Assembly: GCF_965363235.1 (NCBI RefSeq)
Contig: NC_134840.1
Coordinates: forward strand, 91,648,416 to 91,712,415
DNA from: Mytilus galloprovincialis
Lineage: Eukaryota; Mollusca; Bivalvia; Mytilida; Mytilidae
Reading direction: 5' to 3'
Length of the DNA stretch: 64,000 nt
Both the position numbers and the translations under genes were made by a program. Shown one piece after another: positions 1 through 12,186 of the stretch. The stretch's first letter is position 1, and every line of letters starts with the position of its first letter. The notes under the pieces were generated by a model, which did not search any database, was not told the origin of the DNA, and saw nothing but the letters and a program-made list of their open reading frames with translations.

Positions 1-247
1 AATGTTGGCGCCAAAATCTCAGAAATGTTTCATTGTCAGTAATATCGAGCCCAGTAATAATGTGAATGTATTATAAAGCATATATGTATATACGATTATA
101 CGTTCGATTCATTAGGCTAGCAAATTTTGTATTGTGTTTCTTGACCATTTTTGATTACGTCAAGAGCAGATTATTCAGAGAGAAGGCAAAATGCCACTAT
201 CCAGATTTGCGATGTTTAAGTTCTATTTTGCCCGAACGTAGTACTAA

Positions 248-320
248 GACCGCGTGGCCTAATGGATAAGGCGTCTGACTTCGAATCAGAAGATTGCGAG
301 TTCGAGTCTCGTCGTGGTCG
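248..320 (+). tRNA. trnR-UCG: tRNA-Arg(UCG), unit 1
   Basis: A 73-nt cloverleaf without intron. The 7-bp acceptor stem pairs GACCGCG with CGTGGTC (one G-U), discriminator G. The anticodon stem TCTGA/TCAGA encloses loop CTTCGAA with anticodon TCG, so it reads CGA (and CGG by wobble) as arginine. The T arm GCGAG-TTCGAGT-CTCGT carries the B box. Body and D arm match the usual metazoan tRNA-Arg(UCG) closely. A T5 run at 325-329, five bases after the gene, is a good RNA polymerase III terminator. No CCA is encoded, as expected for eukaryotes. The same sequence recurs unchanged in all eleven units. Confidence 0.97.
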
Positions 321-870
321 AAGACTTTTTGCAGTAGCATGACCGAGGAATTTCGGCAGGCGATTTCTAAATAGCGATCCGTATTCACACGGCAATCTCA
401 AAGTCAGCACAAGTTTTCGATCAACAAATATAAGATATCTTTGCAAATATATTTTTTTCTTCTTCCTGAAATGAAAAATAAAATGCAGTCAATATATATA
501 TTTACATCTTTTGTATACCTGATTGCCATCTGGCATTACGATCAACCACACTCGTTTCGATGTCGTCGAAATATAAGGCGTAAATTGAATGCGCGATCTT
601 GAAAAAAGATTTTCAATGGAATCGGCATGCAGAGTCCGATTTCGTGTTTTGATTTTGAAAAAAAAAAGACACCTTTTGCACGAAGTTCACGGGTACGGCT
701 GCGATCAAGTAAAATGATAGCAGGAAATCGTGCACTTTTATAGACCACCGTTTATGAAATCGATTTATGTCTAATAAACATTAGGTGGCACATATCAAAC
801 TAACTAGATTGCAGTTATCGTGTATGTTTCCGTCTTCCACAATTTGCCAAACGATACAATAAAAATTAAC

Positions 871-943
871 CGCCCAACGTGGGGCTCGAACCCACGACCC
901 CGAGATTAAGAGTCTCGTGCTCTACCGACTGAGCTAGCCGGGC
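871..943 (-). tRNA. trnK-CUU: tRNA-Lys(CUU), unit 1
   Basis: Read on the minus strand, a 73-nt intronless gene. The acceptor stem is GCCCGGC with GTTGGGC, discriminator G. The anticodon stem CGAGA/TCTCG holds loop CTCTTAA with anticodon CTT, reading AAG as lysine. D arm TAGCTCAGTCGGTAGAGCA and the TTCGAGC T loop match metazoan tRNA-Lys(CUU) almost base for base. The T5 run downstream on the minus strand (plus-strand A5 at 861-865) is the expected Pol III terminator. It faces the tRNA-Arg gene of the same unit. Confidence 0.97.
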
Positions 944-1377
944 AGATGTGTACCAATTGTAAAGAAATAGGCGTCGTTTGTGAGAAGCGGCCAGTGCGAT
1001 AGTATTTTTGCGTCAACCTGTTTGCCTATGGCTATTTGTTACATCTAAAGAACAAACGCACAACTATTTTATCAGTTCCATTGATTTTATATTGAAAAGA
1101 CACAAATTCTATCAGCTTCAGTGTGAAAACAATGTTGGCGCCAAAATCTCAGAAATGTTTCATTGTCAGTAATATCGAGCCCAGTAATAATGTGAATGTA
1201 TTATAAAGCATATATGTATATACGATTATACGTTCGATTCATTAGGCTAGCAAATTTTGTATTGTGTTTCTTGACCATTTTTGATTACGTCAAGAGCAGA
1301 TTATTCAGAGAGAAGGCAAAATGCCACTATCCAGATTTGCGATGTTTAAGTTCTATTTTGCCCGAACGTAGTACTAA

Positions 1378-1450
1378 GACCGCGTGGCCTAATGGATAAG
1401 GCGTCTGACTTCGAATCAGAAGATTGCGAGTTCGAGTCTCGTCGTGGTCG
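1378..1450 (+). tRNA. trnR-UCG: tRNA-Arg(UCG), unit 2
   Basis: Identical to the unit 1 copy, with the T5 terminator five bases downstream. Unit 2 has the A12 tract and the C variant. Confidence 0.97.
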
Positions 1451-2002
1451 AAGACTTTTTGCAGTAGCATGACCGAGGAATTTCGGCAGGCGATTTCTAA
1501 ATAGCGATCCGTATTCACACGGCAATCTCAAAGTCAGCACAAGTTTTCGATCAACAAATATAAGATATCTTTGCAAATATATTTTTTTCTTCTTCCTGAA
1601 ATGAAAAATAAAATGCAGTCAATATATATATTTACATCTTTTGTATACCTGATTGCCATCTGGCATTACGATCAACCACACTCGTTTCGATGTCGTCGAA
1701 ATATAAGGCGTAAATTGAATGCGCGATCTTGAAAAAAGATTTTCAATGGAATCGGCATGCAGAGTCCGATTTCGTGTTTTGATTTTGAAAAAAAAAAAAG
1801 ACACCTTTTGCACGAAGTTCACGGGTACGGCTGCGATCAAGTAAAATGATAGCAGGAAATCGTGCACTTTTATAGACCACCGTTTATGAAATCGATTTAT
1901 GTCTAATAAACATTAGGTGGCACATATCAAACTAACTAGATTGCAGTTATCGTGTATGTTTCCGTCTTCCACAATTTGCCAAACGATACAATAAAAATTA
2001 AC

Positions 2003-2075
2003 CGCCCAACGTGGGGCTCGAACCCACGACCCCGAGATTAAGAGTCTCGTGCTCTACCGACTGAGCTAGCCGGGC
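2003..2075 (-). tRNA. trnK-CUU: tRNA-Lys(CUU), unit 2
   Basis: Identical to the unit 1 copy; CTT anticodon in an intact cloverleaf. Confidence 0.97.
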
Positions 2076-2509
2076 AGATGTGTACCAATTGTAAAGAAAT
2101 AGGCGTCGTTTGTGAGAAGCGGCCAGTGCGATAGTATTTTTGCGTCAACCTGTTTGCCTATGGCTATTTGTTACATCTAAAGAACAAACGCACAACTATT
2201 TTATCAGTTCCATTGATTTTATATTGAAAAGACACAAATTCTATCAGCTTCAGTGTGAAAACAATGTTGGCGCCAAAATCTCAGAAATGTTTCATTGTCA
2301 GTAATATCGAGCCCAGTAATAATGTGAATGTATTATAAAGCATATATGTATATACGATTATACGTTCGATTCATTAGGCTAGCAAATTTTGTATTGTGTT
2401 TCTTGACCATTTTTGATTACGTCAAGAGCAGATTATTCAGAGAGAAGGCAAAATGCCACTATCCAGATTTGCGATGTTTAAGTTCTATTTTGCCCGAACG
2501 TAGTACTAA

Positions 2510-2582
2510 GACCGCGTGGCCTAATGGATAAGGCGTCTGACTTCGAATCAGAAGATTGCGAGTTCGAGTCTCGTCGTGGTCG
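2510..2582 (+). tRNA. trnR-UCG: tRNA-Arg(UCG), unit 3
   Basis: Intact copy. Unit 3 has A12 and is the first with the T variant (AGGTGTCG). Confidence 0.97.
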
Positions 2583-3134
2583 AAGACTTTTTGCAGTAGC
2601 ATGACCGAGGAATTTCGGCAGGCGATTTCTAAATAGCGATCCGTATTCACACGGCAATCTCAAAGTCAGCACAAGTTTTCGATCAACAAATATAAGATAT
2701 CTTTGCAAATATATTTTTTTCTTCTTCCTGAAATGAAAAATAAAATGCAGTCAATATATATATTTACATCTTTTGTATACCTGATTGCCATCTGGCATTA
2801 CGATCAACCACACTCGTTTCGATGTCGTCGAAATATAAGGCGTAAATTGAATGCGCGATCTTGAAAAAAGATTTTCAATGGAATCGGCATGCAGAGTCCG
2901 ATTTCGTGTTTTGATTTTGAAAAAAAAAAAAGACACCTTTTGCACGAAGTTCACGGGTACGGCTGCGATCAAGTAAAATGATAGCAGGAAATCGTGCACT
3001 TTTATAGACCACCGTTTATGAAATCGATTTATGTCTAATAAACATTAGGTGGCACATATCAAACTAACTAGATTGCAGTTATCGTGTATGTTTCCGTCTT
3101 CCACAATTTGCCAAACGATACAATAAAAATTAAC

Positions 3135-3207
3135 CGCCCAACGTGGGGCTCGAACCCACGACCCCGAGATTAAGAGTCTCGTGCTCTACCGACTGAGCTA
3201 GCCGGGC
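3135..3207 (-). tRNA. trnK-CUU: tRNA-Lys(CUU), unit 3
   Basis: Intact copy. The C/T marker site lies just upstream of its 5' end. Confidence 0.97.
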
Positions 3208-3641
3208 AGATGTGTACCAATTGTAAAGAAATAGGTGTCGTTTGTGAGAAGCGGCCAGTGCGATAGTATTTTTGCGTCAACCTGTTTGCCTATGGCTATT
3301 TGTTACATCTAAAGAACAAACGCACAACTATTTTATCAGTTCCATTGATTTTATATTGAAAAGACACAAATTCTATCAGCTTCAGTGTGAAAACAATGTT
3401 GGCGCCAAAATCTCAGAAATGTTTCATTGTCAGTAATATCGAGCCCAGTAATAATGTGAATGTATTATAAAGCATATATGTATATACGATTATACGTTCG
3501 ATTCATTAGGCTAGCAAATTTTGTATTGTGTTTCTTGACCATTTTTGATTACGTCAAGAGCAGATTATTCAGAGAGAAGGCAAAATGCCACTATCCAGAT
3601 TTGCGATGTTTAAGTTCTATTTTGCCCGAACGTAGTACTAA

Positions 3642-3714
3642 GACCGCGTGGCCTAATGGATAAGGCGTCTGACTTCGAATCAGAAGATTGCGAGTTCGAG
3701 TCTCGTCGTGGTCG
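3642..3714 (+). tRNA. trnR-UCG: tRNA-Arg(UCG), unit 4
   Basis: Intact copy. Unit 4 is A12 with the T variant, the same class as unit 3. Confidence 0.97.
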
Positions 3715-4266
3715 AAGACTTTTTGCAGTAGCATGACCGAGGAATTTCGGCAGGCGATTTCTAAATAGCGATCCGTATTCACACGGCAATCTCAAAGTCA
3801 GCACAAGTTTTCGATCAACAAATATAAGATATCTTTGCAAATATATTTTTTTCTTCTTCCTGAAATGAAAAATAAAATGCAGTCAATATATATATTTACA
3901 TCTTTTGTATACCTGATTGCCATCTGGCATTACGATCAACCACACTCGTTTCGATGTCGTCGAAATATAAGGCGTAAATTGAATGCGCGATCTTGAAAAA
4001 AGATTTTCAATGGAATCGGCATGCAGAGTCCGATTTCGTGTTTTGATTTTGAAAAAAAAAAAAGACACCTTTTGCACGAAGTTCACGGGTACGGCTGCGA
4101 TCAAGTAAAATGATAGCAGGAAATCGTGCACTTTTATAGACCACCGTTTATGAAATCGATTTATGTCTAATAAACATTAGGTGGCACATATCAAACTAAC
4201 TAGATTGCAGTTATCGTGTATGTTTCCGTCTTCCACAATTTGCCAAACGATACAATAAAAATTAAC

Positions 4267-4339
4267 CGCCCAACGTGGGGCTCGAACCCACGACCCCGAG
4301 ATTAAGAGTCTCGTGCTCTACCGACTGAGCTAGCCGGGC
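4267..4339 (-). tRNA. trnK-CUU: tRNA-Lys(CUU), unit 4
   Basis: Intact copy with unchanged stems and anticodon. Confidence 0.97.
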
Positions 4340-4773
4340 AGATGTGTACCAATTGTAAAGAAATAGGTGTCGTTTGTGAGAAGCGGCCAGTGCGATAGTA
4401 TTTTTGCGTCAACCTGTTTGCCTATGGCTATTTGTTACATCTAAAGAACAAACGCACAACTATTTTATCAGTTCCATTGATTTTATATTGAAAAGACACA
4501 AATTCTATCAGCTTCAGTGTGAAAACAATGTTGGCGCCAAAATCTCAGAAATGTTTCATTGTCAGTAATATCGAGCCCAGTAATAATGTGAATGTATTAT
4601 AAAGCATATATGTATATACGATTATACGTTCGATTCATTAGGCTAGCAAATTTTGTATTGTGTTTCTTGACCATTTTTGATTACGTCAAGAGCAGATTAT
4701 TCAGAGAGAAGGCAAAATGCCACTATCCAGATTTGCGATGTTTAAGTTCTATTTTGCCCGAACGTAGTACTAA

Positions 4774-4846
4774 GACCGCGTGGCCTAATGGATAAGGCGT
4801 CTGACTTCGAATCAGAAGATTGCGAGTTCGAGTCTCGTCGTGGTCG
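4774..4846 (+). tRNA. trnR-UCG: tRNA-Arg(UCG), unit 5
   Basis: Intact copy. Unit 5 is A12 with the C variant and closes the first higher-order block. Confidence 0.97.
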
Positions 4847-5398
4847 AAGACTTTTTGCAGTAGCATGACCGAGGAATTTCGGCAGGCGATTTCTAAATAG
4901 CGATCCGTATTCACACGGCAATCTCAAAGTCAGCACAAGTTTTCGATCAACAAATATAAGATATCTTTGCAAATATATTTTTTTCTTCTTCCTGAAATGA
5001 AAAATAAAATGCAGTCAATATATATATTTACATCTTTTGTATACCTGATTGCCATCTGGCATTACGATCAACCACACTCGTTTCGATGTCGTCGAAATAT
5101 AAGGCGTAAATTGAATGCGCGATCTTGAAAAAAGATTTTCAATGGAATCGGCATGCAGAGTCCGATTTCGTGTTTTGATTTTGAAAAAAAAAAAAGACAC
5201 CTTTTGCACGAAGTTCACGGGTACGGCTGCGATCAAGTAAAATGATAGCAGGAAATCGTGCACTTTTATAGACCACCGTTTATGAAATCGATTTATGTCT
5301 AATAAACATTAGGTGGCACATATCAAACTAACTAGATTGCAGTTATCGTGTATGTTTCCGTCTTCCACAATTTGCCAAACGATACAATAAAAATTAAC

Positions 5399-5471
5399 CG
5401 CCCAACGTGGGGCTCGAACCCACGACCCCGAGATTAAGAGTCTCGTGCTCTACCGACTGAGCTAGCCGGGC
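5399..5471 (-). tRNA. trnK-CUU: tRNA-Lys(CUU), unit 5
   Basis: Intact copy. Confidence 0.97.
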
Positions 5472-5905
5472 AGATGTGTACCAATTGTAAAGAAATAGGC
5501 GTCGTTTGTGAGAAGCGGCCAGTGCGATAGTATTTTTGCGTCAACCTGTTTGCCTATGGCTATTTGTTACATCTAAAGAACAAACGCACAACTATTTTAT
5601 CAGTTCCATTGATTTTATATTGAAAAGACACAAATTCTATCAGCTTCAGTGTGAAAACAATGTTGGCGCCAAAATCTCAGAAATGTTTCATTGTCAGTAA
5701 TATCGAGCCCAGTAATAATGTGAATGTATTATAAAGCATATATGTATATACGATTATACGTTCGATTCATTAGGCTAGCAAATTTTGTATTGTGTTTCTT
5801 GACCATTTTTGATTACGTCAAGAGCAGATTATTCAGAGAGAAGGCAAAATGCCACTATCCAGATTTGCGATGTTTAAGTTCTATTTTGCCCGAACGTAGT
5901 ACTAA

Positions 5906-5978
5906 GACCGCGTGGCCTAATGGATAAGGCGTCTGACTTCGAATCAGAAGATTGCGAGTTCGAGTCTCGTCGTGGTCG
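5906..5978 (+). tRNA. trnR-UCG: tRNA-Arg(UCG), unit 6
   Basis: Intact copy. Unit 6 is A10 with the C variant, like units 1 and 10, and opens the second higher-order block. Confidence 0.97.
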
Positions 5979-6528
5979 AAGACTTTTTGCAGTAGCATGA
6001 CCGAGGAATTTCGGCAGGCGATTTCTAAATAGCGATCCGTATTCACACGGCAATCTCAAAGTCAGCACAAGTTTTCGATCAACAAATATAAGATATCTTT
6101 GCAAATATATTTTTTTCTTCTTCCTGAAATGAAAAATAAAATGCAGTCAATATATATATTTACATCTTTTGTATACCTGATTGCCATCTGGCATTACGAT
6201 CAACCACACTCGTTTCGATGTCGTCGAAATATAAGGCGTAAATTGAATGCGCGATCTTGAAAAAAGATTTTCAATGGAATCGGCATGCAGAGTCCGATTT
6301 CGTGTTTTGATTTTGAAAAAAAAAAGACACCTTTTGCACGAAGTTCACGGGTACGGCTGCGATCAAGTAAAATGATAGCAGGAAATCGTGCACTTTTATA
6401 GACCACCGTTTATGAAATCGATTTATGTCTAATAAACATTAGGTGGCACATATCAAACTAACTAGATTGCAGTTATCGTGTATGTTTCCGTCTTCCACAA
6501 TTTGCCAAACGATACAATAAAAATTAAC

Positions 6529-6601
6529 CGCCCAACGTGGGGCTCGAACCCACGACCCCGAGATTAAGAGTCTCGTGCTCTACCGACTGAGCTAGCCGGG
6601 C
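6529..6601 (-). tRNA. trnK-CUU: tRNA-Lys(CUU), unit 6
   Basis: Intact copy; 2 bp closer to its tRNA-Arg partner than in A12 units. Confidence 0.97.
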
Positions 6602-7035
6602 AGATGTGTACCAATTGTAAAGAAATAGGCGTCGTTTGTGAGAAGCGGCCAGTGCGATAGTATTTTTGCGTCAACCTGTTTGCCTATGGCTATTTGTTAC
6701 ATCTAAAGAACAAACGCACAACTATTTTATCAGTTCCATTGATTTTATATTGAAAAGACACAAATTCTATCAGCTTCAGTGTGAAAACAATGTTGGCGCC
6801 AAAATCTCAGAAATGTTTCATTGTCAGTAATATCGAGCCCAGTAATAATGTGAATGTATTATAAAGCATATATGTATATACGATTATACGTTCGATTCAT
6901 TAGGCTAGCAAATTTTGTATTGTGTTTCTTGACCATTTTTGATTACGTCAAGAGCAGATTATTCAGAGAGAAGGCAAAATGCCACTATCCAGATTTGCGA
7001 TGTTTAAGTTCTATTTTGCCCGAACGTAGTACTAA

Positions 7036-7108
7036 GACCGCGTGGCCTAATGGATAAGGCGTCTGACTTCGAATCAGAAGATTGCGAGTTCGAGTCTCGT
7101 CGTGGTCG
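7036..7108 (+). tRNA. trnR-UCG: tRNA-Arg(UCG), unit 7
   Basis: Intact copy. Unit 7 is A12 with the C variant. Confidence 0.97.
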
Positions 7109-7660
7109 AAGACTTTTTGCAGTAGCATGACCGAGGAATTTCGGCAGGCGATTTCTAAATAGCGATCCGTATTCACACGGCAATCTCAAAGTCAGCACAA
7201 GTTTTCGATCAACAAATATAAGATATCTTTGCAAATATATTTTTTTCTTCTTCCTGAAATGAAAAATAAAATGCAGTCAATATATATATTTACATCTTTT
7301 GTATACCTGATTGCCATCTGGCATTACGATCAACCACACTCGTTTCGATGTCGTCGAAATATAAGGCGTAAATTGAATGCGCGATCTTGAAAAAAGATTT
7401 TCAATGGAATCGGCATGCAGAGTCCGATTTCGTGTTTTGATTTTGAAAAAAAAAAAAGACACCTTTTGCACGAAGTTCACGGGTACGGCTGCGATCAAGT
7501 AAAATGATAGCAGGAAATCGTGCACTTTTATAGACCACCGTTTATGAAATCGATTTATGTCTAATAAACATTAGGTGGCACATATCAAACTAACTAGATT
7601 GCAGTTATCGTGTATGTTTCCGTCTTCCACAATTTGCCAAACGATACAATAAAAATTAAC

Positions 7661-7733
7661 CGCCCAACGTGGGGCTCGAACCCACGACCCCGAGATTAAG
7701 AGTCTCGTGCTCTACCGACTGAGCTAGCCGGGC
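7661..7733 (-). tRNA. trnK-CUU: tRNA-Lys(CUU), unit 7
   Basis: Intact copy. Confidence 0.97.
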
Positions 7734-8167
7734 AGATGTGTACCAATTGTAAAGAAATAGGCGTCGTTTGTGAGAAGCGGCCAGTGCGATAGTATTTTTG
7801 CGTCAACCTGTTTGCCTATGGCTATTTGTTACATCTAAAGAACAAACGCACAACTATTTTATCAGTTCCATTGATTTTATATTGAAAAGACACAAATTCT
7901 ATCAGCTTCAGTGTGAAAACAATGTTGGCGCCAAAATCTCAGAAATGTTTCATTGTCAGTAATATCGAGCCCAGTAATAATGTGAATGTATTATAAAGCA
8001 TATATGTATATACGATTATACGTTCGATTCATTAGGCTAGCAAATTTTGTATTGTGTTTCTTGACCATTTTTGATTACGTCAAGAGCAGATTATTCAGAG
8101 AGAAGGCAAAATGCCACTATCCAGATTTGCGATGTTTAAGTTCTATTTTGCCCGAACGTAGTACTAA

Positions 8168-8240
8168 GACCGCGTGGCCTAATGGATAAGGCGTCTGACT
8201 TCGAATCAGAAGATTGCGAGTTCGAGTCTCGTCGTGGTCG
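8168..8240 (+). tRNA. trnR-UCG: tRNA-Arg(UCG), unit 8
   Basis: Intact copy. Unit 8 is A12 with the T variant. Confidence 0.97.
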
Positions 8241-8792
8241 AAGACTTTTTGCAGTAGCATGACCGAGGAATTTCGGCAGGCGATTTCTAAATAGCGATCC
8301 GTATTCACACGGCAATCTCAAAGTCAGCACAAGTTTTCGATCAACAAATATAAGATATCTTTGCAAATATATTTTTTTCTTCTTCCTGAAATGAAAAATA
8401 AAATGCAGTCAATATATATATTTACATCTTTTGTATACCTGATTGCCATCTGGCATTACGATCAACCACACTCGTTTCGATGTCGTCGAAATATAAGGCG
8501 TAAATTGAATGCGCGATCTTGAAAAAAGATTTTCAATGGAATCGGCATGCAGAGTCCGATTTCGTGTTTTGATTTTGAAAAAAAAAAAAGACACCTTTTG
8601 CACGAAGTTCACGGGTACGGCTGCGATCAAGTAAAATGATAGCAGGAAATCGTGCACTTTTATAGACCACCGTTTATGAAATCGATTTATGTCTAATAAA
8701 CATTAGGTGGCACATATCAAACTAACTAGATTGCAGTTATCGTGTATGTTTCCGTCTTCCACAATTTGCCAAACGATACAATAAAAATTAAC

Positions 8793-8865
8793 CGCCCAAC
8801 GTGGGGCTCGAACCCACGACCCCGAGATTAAGAGTCTCGTGCTCTACCGACTGAGCTAGCCGGGC
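8793..8865 (-). tRNA. trnK-CUU: tRNA-Lys(CUU), unit 8
   Basis: Intact copy. Confidence 0.97.
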
Positions 8866-9299
8866 AGATGTGTACCAATTGTAAAGAAATAGGTGTCGTT
8901 TGTGAGAAGCGGCCAGTGCGATAGTATTTTTGCGTCAACCTGTTTGCCTATGGCTATTTGTTACATCTAAAGAACAAACGCACAACTATTTTATCAGTTC
9001 CATTGATTTTATATTGAAAAGACACAAATTCTATCAGCTTCAGTGTGAAAACAATGTTGGCGCCAAAATCTCAGAAATGTTTCATTGTCAGTAATATCGA
9101 GCCCAGTAATAATGTGAATGTATTATAAAGCATATATGTATATACGATTATACGTTCGATTCATTAGGCTAGCAAATTTTGTATTGTGTTTCTTGACCAT
9201 TTTTGATTACGTCAAGAGCAGATTATTCAGAGAGAAGGCAAAATGCCACTATCCAGATTTGCGATGTTTAAGTTCTATTTTGCCCGAACGTAGTACTAA

Positions 9300-9372
9300 G
9301 ACCGCGTGGCCTAATGGATAAGGCGTCTGACTTCGAATCAGAAGATTGCGAGTTCGAGTCTCGTCGTGGTCG
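9300..9372 (+). tRNA. trnR-UCG: tRNA-Arg(UCG), unit 9
   Basis: Intact copy. Unit 9 is A12 with the C variant. Confidence 0.97.
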
Positions 9373-9924
9373 AAGACTTTTTGCAGTAGCATGACCGAGG
9401 AATTTCGGCAGGCGATTTCTAAATAGCGATCCGTATTCACACGGCAATCTCAAAGTCAGCACAAGTTTTCGATCAACAAATATAAGATATCTTTGCAAAT
9501 ATATTTTTTTCTTCTTCCTGAAATGAAAAATAAAATGCAGTCAATATATATATTTACATCTTTTGTATACCTGATTGCCATCTGGCATTACGATCAACCA
9601 CACTCGTTTCGATGTCGTCGAAATATAAGGCGTAAATTGAATGCGCGATCTTGAAAAAAGATTTTCAATGGAATCGGCATGCAGAGTCCGATTTCGTGTT
9701 TTGATTTTGAAAAAAAAAAAAGACACCTTTTGCACGAAGTTCACGGGTACGGCTGCGATCAAGTAAAATGATAGCAGGAAATCGTGCACTTTTATAGACC
9801 ACCGTTTATGAAATCGATTTATGTCTAATAAACATTAGGTGGCACATATCAAACTAACTAGATTGCAGTTATCGTGTATGTTTCCGTCTTCCACAATTTG
9901 CCAAACGATACAATAAAAATTAAC

Positions 9925-9997
9925 CGCCCAACGTGGGGCTCGAACCCACGACCCCGAGATTAAGAGTCTCGTGCTCTACCGACTGAGCTAGCCGGGC
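9925..9997 (-). tRNA. trnK-CUU: tRNA-Lys(CUU), unit 9
   Basis: Intact copy. Confidence 0.97.
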
Positions 9998-10431
9998 AGA
10001 TGTGTACCAATTGTAAAGAAATAGGCGTCGTTTGTGAGAAGCGGCCAGTGCGATAGTATTTTTGCGTCAACCTGTTTGCCTATGGCTATTTGTTACATCT
10101 AAAGAACAAACGCACAACTATTTTATCAGTTCCATTGATTTTATATTGAAAAGACACAAATTCTATCAGCTTCAGTGTGAAAACAATGTTGGCGCCAAAA
10201 TCTCAGAAATGTTTCATTGTCAGTAATATCGAGCCCAGTAATAATGTGAATGTATTATAAAGCATATATGTATATACGATTATACGTTCGATTCATTAGG
10301 CTAGCAAATTTTGTATTGTGTTTCTTGACCATTTTTGATTACGTCAAGAGCAGATTATTCAGAGAGAAGGCAAAATGCCACTATCCAGATTTGCGATGTT
10401 TAAGTTCTATTTTGCCCGAACGTAGTACTAA

Positions 10432-10504
10432 GACCGCGTGGCCTAATGGATAAGGCGTCTGACTTCGAATCAGAAGATTGCGAGTTCGAGTCTCGTCGTG
10501 GTCG
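10432..10504 (+). tRNA. trnR-UCG: tRNA-Arg(UCG), unit 10
   Basis: Intact copy. Unit 10 is A10 with the C variant and opens a third, incomplete block. Confidence 0.97.
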
Positions 10505-11054
10505 AAGACTTTTTGCAGTAGCATGACCGAGGAATTTCGGCAGGCGATTTCTAAATAGCGATCCGTATTCACACGGCAATCTCAAAGTCAGCACAAGTTT
10601 TCGATCAACAAATATAAGATATCTTTGCAAATATATTTTTTTCTTCTTCCTGAAATGAAAAATAAAATGCAGTCAATATATATATTTACATCTTTTGTAT
10701 ACCTGATTGCCATCTGGCATTACGATCAACCACACTCGTTTCGATGTCGTCGAAATATAAGGCGTAAATTGAATGCGCGATCTTGAAAAAAGATTTTCAA
10801 TGGAATCGGCATGCAGAGTCCGATTTCGTGTTTTGATTTTGAAAAAAAAAAGACACCTTTTGCACGAAGTTCACGGGTACGGCTGCGATCAAGTAAAATG
10901 ATAGCAGGAAATCGTGCACTTTTATAGACCACCGTTTATGAAATCGATTTATGTCTAATAAACATTAGGTGGCACATATCAAACTAACTAGATTGCAGTT
11001 ATCGTGTATGTTTCCGTCTTCCACAATTTGCCAAACGATACAATAAAAATTAAC

Positions 11055-11127
11055 CGCCCAACGTGGGGCTCGAACCCACGACCCCGAGATTAAGAGTCTC
11101 GTGCTCTACCGACTGAGCTAGCCGGGC
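11055..11127 (-). tRNA. trnK-CUU: tRNA-Lys(CUU), unit 10
   Basis: Intact copy, the last whole tRNA-Lys gene in the array. Confidence 0.97.
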
Positions 11128-11561
11128 AGATGTGTACCAATTGTAAAGAAATAGGCGTCGTTTGTGAGAAGCGGCCAGTGCGATAGTATTTTTGCGTCAA
11201 CCTGTTTGCCTATGGCTATTTGTTACATCTAAAGAACAAACGCACAACTATTTTATCAGTTCCATTGATTTTATATTGAAAAGACACAAATTCTATCAGC
11301 TTCAGTGTGAAAACAATGTTGGCGCCAAAATCTCAGAAATGTTTCATTGTCAGTAATATCGAGCCCAGTAATAATGTGAATGTATTATAAAGCATATATG
11401 TATATACGATTATACGTTCGATTCATTAGGCTAGCAAATTTTGTATTGTGTTTCTTGACCATTTTTGATTACGTCAAGAGCAGATTATTCAGAGAGAAGG
11501 CAAAATGCCACTATCCAGATTTGCGATGTTTAAGTTCTATTTTGCCCGAACGTAGTACTAA

Positions 11562-11634
11562 GACCGCGTGGCCTAATGGATAAGGCGTCTGACTTCGAAT
11601 CAGAAGATTGCGAGTTCGAGTCTCGTCGTGGTCG
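11562..11634 (+). tRNA. trnR-UCG: tRNA-Arg(UCG), unit 11
   Basis: Intact copy with terminator in the edge unit. The unit stays uniform up to its tRNA-Lys gene, where it breaks down. Confidence 0.96.
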
Positions 11635-12186
11635 AAGACTTTTTGCAGTAGCATGACCGAGGAATTTCGGCAGGCGATTTCTAAATAGCGATCCGTATTC
11701 ACACGGCAATCTCAAAGTCAGCACAAGTTTTCGATCAACAAATATAAGATATCTTTGCAAATATATTTTTTTCTTCTTCCTGAAATGAAAAATAAAATGC
11801 AGTCAATATATATATTTACATCTTTTGTATACCTGATTGCCATCTGGCATTACGATCAACCACACTCGTTTCGATGTCGTCGAAATATAAGGCGTAAATT
11901 GAATGCGCGATCTTGAAAAAAGATTTTCAATGGAATCGGCATGCAGAGTCCGATTTCGTGTTTTGATTTTGAAAAAAAAAAAAGACACCTTTTGCACGAA
12001 GTTCACGGGTACGGCTGCGATCAAGTAAAATGATAGCAGGAAATCGTGCACTTTTATAGACCACCGTTTATGAAATCGATTTATGTCTAATAAACATTAG
12101 GTGGCACATATCAAACTAACTAGATTGCAGTTATCGTGTATGTTTCCGTCTTCCACAATTTGCCAAACGATACAATAAAAATTAAC

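Noticed and set aside
66-12051. Recurring open frames of 63-82 codons in each tRNA-array unit
   Set aside because: They repeat only because the DNA repeats. One frame is the antisense of tRNA-Arg (DETRTRNLLIRSQTPYPLGHA), a well-known false protein, and others switch frame with the A10/A12 tract.
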